Source of the DNA: Clostridiales bacterium
GTDB taxonomy: Bacteria; Bacillota; Clostridia; Oscillospirales; CAG-382
Direction: 5' to 3'
Length of the DNA: 12,011 bases
Assembly: GCA_003452915.1 (NCBI GenBank)
Contig: DMMZ01000054.1
Location: forward strand, 314-12,324
The notes under the pieces were generated by a model, which was not told where the DNA came from, did no database searches, and saw nothing but the letters and a program-made list of their open reading frames with translations. The position numbers and the translations under genes are program-made. Position 1 is the stretch's first letter. Every line of letters begins with the position of its first letter. Of this stretch, positions 1 to 6,798 are shown in pieces.

Positions 1-911
1 CCGACAACTGCCGCGCCTGCTGCTTTTGCTTCGTCGGGCATAATCTCGGGTGTGGGGTTAGCCATCGGGAAGAGTATAGGATTCTTAGCCATGCTCTTAA
101 CCATCTCACCGGTTACGCAACCGGGAGCGGAAACACCTATGAATACATCGGCACCGACAAGAACATCAGCAAGAGAACCTTTACGCATAAGCTTGTTTGT
201 TATTTTTGCCATCTCAATTTTTTCTTCGTTCAGACCGTCTCTGCCTTCATAAATAGCACCGCTTCTGTCGCAGAGAACAACATCCTTAAGTCCCATAGAA
301 ATGAGTAAACGGATTATTGCAATACCTGCAGCACCTGCACCGCTGGTTACAACTTTAATTTCATCAAGCTTTTTGCCTGTAAGTTTAAGAGCGTTTATCA
401 TAGCAGCAAGGGTAACAACTGCTGTTCCGTGCTGGTCATCATGGAAAATAGGAATATCGCAGCATTCTTTTAATCTTCTTTCTATCTCAAAGCATCTGGG
501 GGCAGATATATCCTCGAGGTTTACTCCACCGAAGCTGCCTGCAAGAAGTCTTACAGTGTTTACGATATCATCAACATCTTTTGAGCGTATGCACAACGGG
601 AATGCGTCAACATCGCCAAAGGTCTTGAACAGAGCACATTTACCTTCCATAACAGGCATACCTGCTTCCGGACCAATATCACCGAGACCGAGAACTGCAG
701 TTCCATCTGTAACAACAGCAACAAGATTGTTACGGCGGGTTAAATCATAACTCTTGTCTACATCCTTTTGTATAACAAGACAGGGTTCAGCAACGCCTGG
801 AGTGTATGCAAGTGAAAGGTCTTGTCTGTTTTCAAGCGGAGCACGACAAATAACCTCTATTTTGCCGTTCCATTCATAATGCTTCTTTAGTGATTCTTCT
901 GCGTAATTCAT
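1..911 (-). CDS. NAD(P)-dependent malic enzyme, C-terminus cut off by the window edge
   Basis: Decarboxylating malate dehydrogenase: converts (S)-malate to pyruvate and CO2 with reduction of NAD(P)+, in the cytosol. The first 303 residues are visible. In order I see the AYTPGVAEPC segment with the catalytic Tyr (about residue 36), the general-base Lys in EGKCALFKTFGD (about 91), the metal-binding Glu-Asp in VNLEDI (133-134), the HDDQHGTA segment (157-164), the nucleotide loop GAGAAG (191-196) and ANPTPEI (284-290). Short bacterial malic enzymes are about 390 residues, so roughly three quarters is present. The start ATG is preceded by GGAGAAGG at suitable spacing. It lies 132 bp downstream of the malate/lactate dehydrogenase gene on the same strand. 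I found no convincing promoter or terminator between them, so co-transcription is possible but unproven. The cofactor (NAD or NADP) cannot be decided from the visible residues. Confidence 0.95.
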   Translation of the reverse strand, partial: MNYAEESLKKHYEWNGKIEVICRAPLENRQDLSLAYTPGVAEPCLVIQKDVDKSYDLTRRNNLVAVVTDGTAVLGLGDIGPEAGMPVMEGKCALFKTFGDVDAFPLCIRSKDVDDIVNTVRLLAGSFGGVNLEDISAPRCFEIERRLKECCDIPIFHDDQHGTAVVTLAAMINALKLTGKKLDEIKVVTSGAGAAGIAIIRLLISMGLKDVVLCDRSGAIYEGRDGLNEEKIEMAKITNKLMRKGSLADVLVGADVFIGVSAPGCVTGEMVKSMAKNPILFPMANPTPEIMPDEAKAAGAAVV

Positions 912-1043
912 TTTTTAATCCTTCTCCAACGACATATTATTAAATATTTAAAGATTGAACACTCATTACCATTAGTCGCTGGAATAATGGCGGTAGTGGA
1001 AAATACAAGTTTCTTGTGATTTCGATAGATAGAATTTATATGT

Positions 1044-1991
1044 TTATATATCTAATTTTGCTATAAGATCTTTTAATACTTGTGCGCTTGCTCTGAGTTT
1101 TTCTTCCTCTTCGGTTGTAAGCGGAGGAGTGACTTCGCGTCTTATTCCTTTTATGCCTATAACAAAAGGAAGGCTTAGGCATACATCGTTAATTCCATAA
1201 CGATTATTAATCATGCCCGAAACTGTAACGCAGGTATTGAGGTCCTGATTGATACATTCAACAAGCTGTGCAACCGAAAGAGCAACGCCGTAATATGTTG
1301 CACCTTTACAAGCGATTACCTTTGCACCTGAAGCTTTTACTTCTTTTTCGATTTCATCACAGTTAAAGGAAACACCGTCAAGATCGGAAAGATAATCAAA
1401 GCCTGTGTGAATTTCAAGTCCGATTGCTGAGGTTAGAGACCACGGAACCATTGATGAATCACCATGTTCACCGAAAACATATGCGTGAATATTCTTGTAA
1501 TTCATATGAAGCTTGTCGCCGAGCATAGAACGAAGTCTGGCTGTATCAAGCATTGTACCTGAACCGATAACTTGTTTTTCTGACAAACCACAGCTCTTTA
1601 TAAGAGTATAGGTTATAATGTCAACTGGATTGCTTACCACAAGGTAAACTGCATCGGGTGCGTATTTTTTAACTTCGGGTATAACTGATTTTACTATGTT
1701 GACATTAATTTGTGCAAGGTCAAGACGTGTCTGTCCCGGCTTTCTTGCAATTCCGAGCGTTACAATAACAATATTGGAATTTGCGGCATCTTCATAATCA
1801 CCCGAAAATATTTTTACGGGGTTACCGAACGGTGTTCCGTGGACAATGTCAAGTGCTTCGCCGGTGCTTTTATCCTTATTAATATCGATAAGAACAATTT
1901 CCGAACATAAACCCTTAAGTGAGAGAGTATATGCAATCGTTGCACCAACATTTCCAGCGCCTAAAATGGTAATTTTCTTTCTCATAATCAT
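1044..1991 (-). CDS. mdh: Malate dehydrogenase of the LDH-like family (often annotated L-lactate dehydrogenase)
   Basis: 315-residue NAD-dependent 2-hydroxyacid dehydrogenase of the LDH/MDH superfamily, normal length. Visible: Rossmann loop GAGNVG (11-16), Asp36 at the end of the second strand (NADH preference), substrate Arg89, the VVSNPVD segment (118-124), Asp149 and Arg152 in SGTMLDTARLR, and catalytic His176 in GEHGD. The position that in true LDHs is Gln (Gln-Lys-Pro-Gly) is Arg83 here (ARKPGQTR). Arg at this site selects malate/oxaloacetate. By contrast Thr232 in KGATYYG is LDH-like, so specificity is inferred, not certain. The gene lies directly upstream of malic enzyme, an arrangement I recall from Clostridium thermocellum, where the dehydrogenase is a malate dehydrogenase. 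This supports a malate shunt (oxaloacetate, malate, pyruvate). The first ATG is chosen because AAAGG sits 7 bases before it; the ATG two codons later is 13 bases away. The alternative call is L-lactate dehydrogenase. Confidence 0.8.
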   Translation of the reverse strand: MIMRKKITILGAGNVGATIAYTLSLKGLCSEIVLIDINKDKSTGEALDIVHGTPFGNPVKIFSGDYEDAANSNIVIVTLGIARKPGQTRLDLAQINVNIVKSVIPEVKKYAPDAVYLVVSNPVDIITYTLIKSCGLSEKQVIGSGTMLDTARLRSMLGDKLHMNYKNIHAYVFGEHGDSSMVPWSLTSAIGLEIHTGFDYLSDLDGVSFNCDEIEKEVKASGAKVIACKGATYYGVALSVAQLVECINQDLNTCVTVSGMINNRYGINDVCLSLPFVIGIKGIRREVTPPLTTEEEEKLRASAQVLKDLIAKLDI

Positions 1992-2126
1992 TTAGCATCC
2001 TTTTATATAAATTTTTTATTTTATAATAATTGGAATTAGAAACAGTGACAAATTCGAGCAAAAGTCTTTGATTTATGGACTTTTTTGAAGAATTTTTCTT
2101 TCTGTTTCTTAAGTAGAATTAGTATT

Positions 2127-2132
2127 ATTATA
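2127..2132 (-). promoter_or_regulatory. Candidate -10 element for mdh
   Basis: A perfect TATAAT on the minus strand lies downstream of the 2153-2199 hairpin and about 135 bp before the mdh start. The sequence 17 bp upstream is only T-rich and gives no recognisable -35, so this is a weak call. Confidence 0.3.
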
Positions 2133-2152
2133 GAGCGAATAAAAAAGACAAT

Positions 2153-2199
2153 AAAAAGGAACACACACATTTTAATACTTGTACTATGTGTTTGTCCCT
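2153..2199 (-). terminator. Terminator-like hairpin in the mdh upstream region
   Basis: Read on the minus strand, 2199-2186 pairs with 2170-2157 over 14 positions, with one mismatch and one G-U pair, around a 15-base loop. It is followed by a run of five T (2157-2153). The plus-strand reading has no T run, so polarity is minus. No protein gene lies between it and the preceding terminator at 2410-2437. It must therefore end a short transcript, act as an attenuator in the mdh leader, or be a backup terminator for the glycosyltransferase unit. Confidence 0.5.
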
Positions 2200-2265
2200 A
2201 AACATAAGTTTTAATATATGTTACGACAAAAAATATTATTAAATCTTTATTTTATTGGAGTCAGT

Positions 2266-2282
2266 AATATTATATCATAAAT
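2266..2282 (-). repeat. 17-bp direct repeat, copy 1, containing an extended -10 motif
   Basis: Identical over 17 bp to 2364-2380. On the minus strand it reads ATTTATGATATAATATT, which contains TGATATAAT, the TGn-TATAAT form of an extended -10 promoter. No strong -35 lies at the right distance. It could be one of two tandem promoters upstream of the hairpin at 2153-2199. Confidence 0.6.
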
Positions 2283-2363
2283 TATACCAACATTTTGAAA
2301 ATGCCAAGCATTTTTCTAATGCCGATTAAATAACGGTTAATACTTGAAATTACTAGTGATGGC

Positions 2364-2380
2364 AATATTATATCATAAAT
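2364..2380 (-). repeat. 17-bp direct repeat, copy 2, containing an extended -10 motif
   Basis: Exact copy of 2266-2282, offset by 98 bp, with different sequence outside the repeated 17 bp. It is also a TGATATAAT extended -10 motif on the minus strand. It lies just downstream (minus sense) of the glycosyltransferase terminator, where a new transcription unit could begin. Confidence 0.6.
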
Positions 2381-2409
2381 GAATAAAATATTCATGTATT
2401 CAACTGTAG

Positions 2410-2437
2410 AAAAAGCTCACTTATCCGTGAGCTTTTT
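2410..2437 (-). terminator. Rho-independent terminator of the glycosyltransferase unit
   Basis: Perfect 11-bp stem (2410-2420 with 2427-2437) with a 6-base loop. The core is AGCTCAC/GTGAGCT flanked by A/T runs, so the minus-strand transcript ends in a U tract. It lies about 28 bp after the stop of the glycosyltransferase gene. The symmetry would allow it to work in the plus direction too, but no plus-strand gene runs into it. Confidence 0.85.
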
Positions 2438-2464
2438 TGTGCTTTTTACATAAATAATTTATTA

Positions 2465-3409
2465 TTAGTCCCCAAGATAAGTTTCAATAATAAATCTTGG
2501 TCTTTGTTTTGTTTCCATATATATTTTTCCGATGTATTCACCGACAATTCCTGTAGCTATAAGCTGTATACCGAAAAATATGAACAACAATGAGACAATC
2601 AAGGATATTCCGATATTTACATCATTAATAATACGATTAAAGAATAAAACGATCAACATGATTATTCCTGCTAGAAATAACAGAATACCTGCAGTCGAAA
2701 TCATTTTTATAGGTTTTATTGAAAATGATGTTATACCTTCCCAAGCGAAGTACAGCATTTTTTTAAGCGGATATTTTGATTCTCCAGCAAAACGCTTACC
2801 TCGTTTGTAATATACAATAGTGGTCTTATATCCAATAAGAGGAACGATTCCTCTTAAAAAAATATTGACCTCGCTATAATTTTCCAAGCCATCAAGTGCT
2901 CTTTTACTCATAAGACGATAATCTGCGTGGTTATATACCGTCTCTACGCCCATAAAGTTTAGGAATTTATAAAATATTTGTGCAGTTGACTTTTTAAAGA
3001 AAGTATCGTTTTTTCTGGAACTTCTCACTCCGTAAACAACATCATAGCCTTCCTTGTATTTTTGTACCATTTCATCTATAGCATCAAGATCATCCTGCAG
3101 ATCAGCATCTAACGAAATTGCAATATCGCAATGTTTTTTTACAGTCATTAATCCGGCTAAAAGTGCATTTTGATGACCTTTATTCCTTGACAATTTCAAA
3201 CCTTGAAACAATTGATTTTTCTCATGAAGAGAATTGATTATAGACCAAGTGTTATCCTTTGAACCGTCATCAACAAATACAATTCTACTGTTCGGTGAAA
3301 TTATCTTATTATTAATTAAATTATTAATTTTTTCGAGTAATTGTTTTGCTGTTTCAGATAAAACTTCCTGTTCGTTATAGCATGGGACAACTAAATAAAG
3401 TATTTCCAT
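2465..3409 (-). CDS. GtrB/DPM1-type polyprenyl-phosphate glycosyltransferase (GT2 family)
   Basis: 314-residue membrane-anchored family 2 glycosyltransferase. This type transfers a sugar from a nucleotide sugar to undecaprenyl phosphate on the cytoplasmic face. Visible: N-terminal VVPCYNEQEV (7-16), VDDGSKDNTW (46-55), SRNKGHQNALLAGL (74-87), the metal-binding DAD (101-103), NHADYRLMSKRAL (160-172), the basic segment RGKRFAGESKYP, then two membrane helices (about 236-258 and 266-290). Length and layout match GtrB, ArnC and YfdH relatives. The sugar cannot be read from the sequence. The start is the ATG at 3409. A TTG four codons upstream overlaps the Shine-Dalgarno GGAGG itself and is rejected. 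That GGAGG is formed by the last codons of the upstream membrane-protein gene (TGG AGG TAG), and only 2 bases separate its stop from this ATG, so the two are translationally coupled. Confidence 0.9.
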   Translation of the reverse strand: MEILYLVVPCYNEQEVLSETAKQLLEKINNLINNKIISPNSRIVFVDDGSKDNTWSIINSLHEKNQLFQGLKLSRNKGHQNALLAGLMTVKKHCDIAISLDADLQDDLDAIDEMVQKYKEGYDVVYGVRSSRKNDTFFKKSTAQIFYKFLNFMGVETVYNHADYRLMSKRALDGLENYSEVNIFLRGIVPLIGYKTTIVYYKRGKRFAGESKYPLKKMLYFAWEGITSFSIKPIKMISTAGILLFLAGIIMLIVLFFNRIINDVNIGISLIVSLLFIFFGIQLIATGIVGEYIGKIYMETKQRPRFIIETYLGD

Positions 3410-3411
3410 AG

Positions 3412-5562
3412 CTACCTCCAAAATTCTATTAATCTTTCATAGGAATAAAGAACAGCCGATATATCGCTGGATACATATCTGGAAATTACGAATGAATACA
3501 ACTGTGCAAAATTAATCATAACACATAAAATTAAAGAAACGGTGAGGGTAGTAGCCGTAATTTTAAGTACACCTTCATTTTTACAATGTATTATAACAGC
3601 AAATAGAATAATCAATGCTCCTATCAGCATTTGCCAGGAAAAATCTGCATTATATCTTACAGCGTAACCACTTTCCCATATCGAAACCAAAATAGCAAAT
3701 GGTGCTAATAAGCAGGGTAATGCAATCAGAATTAACGCTTTTTTTCTGTTCGGTTTTTCAATTAATCTATATGCTCTTCGAGATAAGAAATACGCAAACA
3801 TCGGTAAAGCACGGAAAAACAAACCTATTGCTATTCCGCTGACATGTTTGTCATCTACATACATAAAACCGTTCATGTTTAATAGTTGAAATGATGAATA
3901 TACAAAAGGATATTGTGGTTGAAAATACGGTGCTGCAAATAAAAATGAAAAGATACAAACTAATACAAAATGGATGTGAAATTGTGAATTGGTAAAATCA
4001 TTAATGGTCAAAGAATATTGAATGCCGAAATCAAATGGTGAGTCAAAGCGCATCCAATTATAAACCATTTGAATACCGCCAAAAATTATAAACGGTAAAA
4101 GGGAAGAAATCAAATATTTAACAATGATCTTTTTATTTTTATTATTTTCGGAACTTTTTAATTTTTTTAATCCAAAGTACAAAAATGCTAACGCTGCTAA
4201 GCAATATACAGCCAGTGTAGGCCTACATAAAACAGCTATGGAAAGGAAGGTTGTTGCCAGTGCAACCCTTAGCTTTGAAATTTTACCATCCCCGACTACA
4301 TTTGAGGTGATTAAGAAATACGATCCCATTAAGGCAAAAGCAAAACCGGAGGATATTGCAATCTCATACATTTCCGCCCGTGAAATACTAAACCATATTC
4401 CGGATGAGATTTGCAAGAAAATTAAACCCATAACCACAAATTTTAATTGAAGTTTTAGGAACCATTTCTTTATTATAGCAAGGTATAATTTTGACAGAAA
4501 AATGATACCGATCATACTGAAAATTAATACAGCCCAGGTAGTGTGAAAGTAAAATCCAGTTATTAAATGATAAGGGAGGAATAAAACTATTACAGGTGCA
4601 ATTCCGTAATACGAATAATAGTGACCGTCATAATAACAATGATCCCATTGATAGGACAAGCCTGCTTTTTTTCTTTGGCTCCAGTCATAGGGATTTTCAA
4701 GATTCTTTAATGCTTCAGGCGGTTCTTCCAGGAGTACAACCTGTCCATTTTCAAAAGCATCAACAAGCTCCTTGGTTATCTGAGAACCTTCTTTCAGTTT
4801 AAAGTCTTCGAATACATTTCCGCCACCTCTTGATCTGTATCCGGCGGACACCAATATTGAAAAGACTAAAAATATTATAGTTATAAAAACAATAATGCGG
4901 AAACCAAACAAACGCTTCTCTTCATATGACTTATTAAATGCTTCTGATCTTATCATTAAATAAGCGAATATGATAATGAAAAACAGAAATGAAACTCTTG
5001 TTAATGAAAAATGCAGGGATATCGGTTTATTTATGGTTATTTCTTTTATTGTAATATTTTGCGTTTTCGATAAATTTAACTTTAAACGCATATCAGATAC
5101 TTCACCTGAAAACTGGCAAGGGATTGTCTGACTTCTCTCATACCCTTTTATTATGGTAATGTTAGCAGCTCCATATCTGTATTGAGCATTATTTGTGGAA
5201 TCTTTAATATCAATAGAAATTGTTGTTTGAGTAATATCATCTGAATACTCAATATCAAGATAAATTGTTCCGATAGGAATATCCACATTGGAAAATTCAA
5301 TTGTAGATTCTCCGCCTTCCTCATTATGTAGGAAACCATTTTCGTCAGTAATTAGTTTATTTAATTTAGCTTCTGACAGGGAAAGTTTCGTTTCTTCATA
5401 ATCACCTAACATTAATAAATACGAATTGAAATTAAAAACCGTTAATTCTAATGAGATAATGATTATGAACAATATAACAGCAAAACGGAAAGCACCTTTT
5501 TTGCCAAAATTATCATTAAATCTCTTATATATGTAAGAGATCGGTATGTTTGGAATCTTCAT
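3412..5562 (-). CDS. Large polytopic membrane protein, GT-C glycosyltransferase-like
   Basis: 716 residues with about 13-14 predicted membrane helices. After one N-terminal helix (about 26-46) comes a polar, beta-rich segment (about 51-183), probably extracytoplasmic. Two more helices follow (about 186-206 and 221-241), then a second soluble loop (about 242-320) with the conserved-looking stretch NPYDWSQRK and the aromatic, acidic WDHCYYDGHYYSYYG (306-320). The rest is packed helices to the C-terminus. A large soluble loop between early helices with Asp/Glu and aromatic residues is typical of GT-C enzymes, which use polyprenyl-phosphate sugars as donors. I cannot assign a named family or confirm the catalytic acid. 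It precedes and is translationally coupled to a GtrB-like enzyme, so it likely transfers the lipid-linked sugar that enzyme makes. GGAGG six to seven bases before the ATG supports the start. The acceptor is unknown. Confidence 0.7.
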   Translation of the reverse strand: MKIPNIPISYIYKRFNDNFGKKGAFRFAVILFIIIISLELTVFNFNSYLLMLGDYEETKLSLSEAKLNKLITDENGFLHNEEGGESTIEFSNVDIPIGTIYLDIEYSDDITQTTISIDIKDSTNNAQYRYGAANITIIKGYERSQTIPCQFSGEVSDMRLKLNLSKTQNITIKEITINKPISLHFSLTRVSFLFFIIIFAYLMIRSEAFNKSYEEKRLFGFRIIVFITIIFLVFSILVSAGYRSRGGGNVFEDFKLKEGSQITKELVDAFENGQVVLLEEPPEALKNLENPYDWSQRKKAGLSYQWDHCYYDGHYYSYYGIAPVIVLFLPYHLITGFYFHTTWAVLIFSMIGIIFLSKLYLAIIKKWFLKLQLKFVVMGLIFLQISSGIWFSISRAEMYEIAISSGFAFALMGSYFLITSNVVGDGKISKLRVALATTFLSIAVLCRPTLAVYCLAALAFLYFGLKKLKSSENNKNKKIIVKYLISSLLPFIIFGGIQMVYNWMRFDSPFDFGIQYSLTINDFTNSQFHIHFVLVCIFSFLFAAPYFQPQYPFVYSSFQLLNMNGFMYVDDKHVSGIAIGLFFRALPMFAYFLSRRAYRLIEKPNRKKALILIALPCLLAPFAILVSIWESGYAVRYNADFSWQMLIGALIILFAVIIHCKNEGVLKITATTLTVSLILCVMINFAQLYSFVISRYVSSDISAVLYSYERLIEFWR

Positions 5563-5621
5563 TTACATCCTCCAAAGCGTAAATTGTAAAGAAATATATA
5601 AAAATTTATAATCCAGCGGTC

Positions 5622-5650
5622 ATTATAACACTATTTTTTAAATTTGTCTA
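5622..5650 (-). promoter_or_regulatory. Promoter of the membrane protein/glycosyltransferase unit
   Basis: On the minus strand: -35 TAGACA (5650-5645), a 17-bp spacer, and -10 TATAAT (5627-5622) preceded by TGT, giving an extended TGn-TATAAT. It implies a leader of about 50 bases before the ATG at 5562. Confidence 0.75.
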
Positions 5651-5668
5651 TAGTTACAATTATTATAT

Positions 5669-5704
5669 AAAAAACATCGCCTTTTATTTTAACAGCGATG
5701 TTTT
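5669..5704 (-). terminator. Rho-independent terminator after the rhomboid-like gene
   Basis: Perfect 10-bp stem (5671-5680 with 5695-5704, core CATCGC/GCGATG) around a 14-base A/T-rich loop, followed on the minus strand by a T run (about 5674-5669). It lies just after the stop at 5711 and separates this gene from the next minus-strand promoter. Confidence 0.8.
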
Positions 5705-5710
5705 AATTTA

Positions 5711-6382
5711 TTATTTTTGTTTCCAATAATTACGAGTCTGGAACTTATGTCTTCTGTTTCTGAATATTCGTTTAAGTTGGTTTAAAAGAGTATTCCAAAA
5801 AAATAGTATGATATTAATAATTGATATGAGAATTGCAATTCTTATTGTCCATTCGCTTATGATAAATGCGTAAATTAAATATACAACATCAATATAGGCA
5901 AGCCATTTTACTTTTACTGGAATCATAAAGAACAACCTAACTTCAAACTCCGGAAAAAGAATTGCAAAAGCTAAAAATAACGATAAGTTGAGAAAAGAAT
6001 TTGTTGCGGAGCCCATAATTATTCCGCCGGTTATCGTACCGATTATACCGAAAATATAGAAGACATTAAACTTTAATGCTCCCCATTCGTGTTCGAGAGA
6101 ATTTCCGATTAACCAATAAAAGTAGAGAGCAAATATAATAAAAAAGGTGCTGGTATCAGGCGGAATATAAATAAAACTGACAATTCGCCATATCTGTCCA
6201 TTCATTATTTCTGATTTGTCAAAAGTAAGAGCACCGATAAGGTTAATGCCTGACGAAGCCATCATTATACTCATGACAAAAATTATCGCCATACCGCCAA
6301 CGATAAATGACATAAAATTGCGGATTGCGTATTTTCTGTATTTATAATCCAATTTATAAAACCAATTTTTATTGTATTTCAT
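5711..6382 (-). CDS. Rhomboid-fold membrane protein lacking the catalytic dyad
   Basis: 223 residues with five or six membrane helices and a basic C-terminal tail (about 201-223). The segment GQIWRIVSFIYIPP (62-75) resembles the rhomboid GQWWR-type start of the first loop, followed by LEHEWGALKFNVFY (96-109), as in the rhomboid core. Active rhomboid proteases carry GxSG and, two helices later, a His. Here the expected place reads SATNSFLNLSLF (125-136), with no GxSG, and the last helix has no His, so it is probably a non-proteolytic pseudo-rhomboid. The ribosome site is weak (GGTG before the ATG). The gene is single, with its own promoter and terminator, and diverges from the redox operon on the plus strand. 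The function is unknown. Confidence 0.7.
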   Translation of the reverse strand: MKYNKNWFYKLDYKYRKYAIRNFMSFIVGGMAIIFVMSIMMASSGINLIGALTFDKSEIMNGQIWRIVSFIYIPPDTSTFFIIFALYFYWLIGNSLEHEWGALKFNVFYIFGIIGTITGGIIMGSATNSFLNLSLFLAFAILFPEFEVRLFFMIPVKVKWLAYIDVVYLIYAFIISEWTIRIAILISIINIILFFWNTLLNQLKRIFRNRRHKFQTRNYWKQK

Positions 6383-6417
6383 AACACACCAAATTTTCTA
6401 GAATTATATTATTCTAT

Positions 6418-6446
6418 ATTTTAACATATTTATCAATTAAATTCAA
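6418..6446 (-). promoter_or_regulatory. Promoter of the rhomboid-like gene
   Basis: On the minus strand: -35 TTGAAT (6446-6441), a 17-bp spacer, -10 TAAAAT (6423-6418), with TG one base before the -10 (extended form). The start of transcription would be about 30 bases before the ATG. Confidence 0.55.
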
Positions 6447-6498
6447 CTGTTTGAAAATAAATATCGTTAAAAAATAAATAGAAAAATTCATAAATGGA

Positions 6499-6507
6499 TG
6501 TTATAAT
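6499..6507 (+). promoter_or_regulatory. Extended -10 promoter of the DUF1858/DUF438/ferredoxin operon
   Basis: TGTTATAAT matches TGn-TATAAT. The hexamer 17 bp upstream (TAGAAA, 6479-6484) is a poor -35, which is common with extended -10 promoters. It would give a short leader of about 24 bases before 6538. Confidence 0.55.
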
Positions 6508-6537
6508 TTATTAATTGGTTTTTGGTAATAATAAATA

Positions 6538-6786
6538 ATGGAGTTGATGATTGTATTGAATGAAAAGGTAATTGATTTTAATAAAACAATCTACGAATTA
6601 TGCAGCTCTGATCAAAGTATTTCAAGAATTCTTGCTGAGATAGGTTTTACCGATATTCTAAAGCTCGGCATGATAAATACTGTCGGCAGGTTTATGACAA
6701 TACCTAAAGGTGCATCCCTAAAGAAATTAGATTTAAATATGGTCATACAAGCTTTTAAAGAGCAAGGGTATGTGGTAATAACTTAG
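6538..6786 (+). CDS. DUF1858-type small protein
   Basis: 82 residues, helical and cytosolic. The stretch from IDFNKTIYELC to FKEQGYVV, with the central ILAEIGFTDILK and GRFMTIPKGASL segments, looks like the DUF1858 fold as found next to or fused with DUF438 proteins. It lacks the Cys pair of the hybrid-cluster-associated DUF1858 members. The start is uncertain. The ATG at 6538 has no clear Shine-Dalgarno, the ATG at 6547 has GGAG only 3 bases before it, and a TTG follows at 6556. I keep 6538 as the longest form. The stop TAG overlaps the GGAGG of the next gene, so the two are probably co-translated. The molecular function is unknown. A regulatory or partner role for the neighbouring hemerythrin-PAS protein is inferred from position only. 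Confidence 0.75.
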   Translation: MELMIVLNEKVIDFNKTIYELCSSDQSISRILAEIGFTDILKLGMINTVGRFMTIPKGASLKKLDLNMVIQAFKEQGYVVIT

Positions 6787-6798
6787 GAGGGATTAAAA

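Larger units (their letters stand above)
1992..2464. other. AT-rich 473-bp intergenic region upstream of mdh
   Basis: No plausible protein gene was found here. The region holds, from right to left, the terminator of the glycosyltransferase unit (2410-2437), two copies of a 17-bp direct repeat with promoter-like content (2364-2380, 2266-2282), a minus-strand terminator-like hairpin (2153-2199), and a minus-strand TATAAT at 2132-2127 that may be the -10 of the mdh promoter, although no good -35 is 16-18 bp upstream. A weak 7-bp inverted repeat (AAAAGTC/GACTTTT, 2060-2084) lies in the presumed mdh leader. The length and layout suggest either a long regulated mdh leader or a separate short transcript. 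Confidence 0.5.

Noticed and set aside
52..750. Two plus-strand open frames (66 and 149 codons)
   Set aside because: They lie antisense to malic enzyme, whose conserved motifs run through the whole interval; the translations have no recognisable domain.
960..998. Imperfect inverted repeat between mdh and malic enzyme genes
   Set aside because: It pairs fairly well as plus-strand RNA (with G-U pairs), but on the transcribed minus strand several pairs become A-C mismatches, and no T run follows. I do not call it a terminator or attenuator.
1992..2464. Rex-type redox operator upstream of mdh
   Set aside because: I looked for a TTGTTAA-N4-TTAACAA-like palindrome and saw none.
3410..3421. TTG start adding four residues to the GT2 glycosyltransferase
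   Set aside because: The TTG overlaps the Shine-Dalgarno of the ATG at 3409 and lies inside the upstream gene; the ATG has ideal spacing.
4124..4450. Plus-strand open frame of 108 codons
   Set aside because: It is a shadow inside the 716-residue membrane protein gene and has no ribosome site or recognisable domain.
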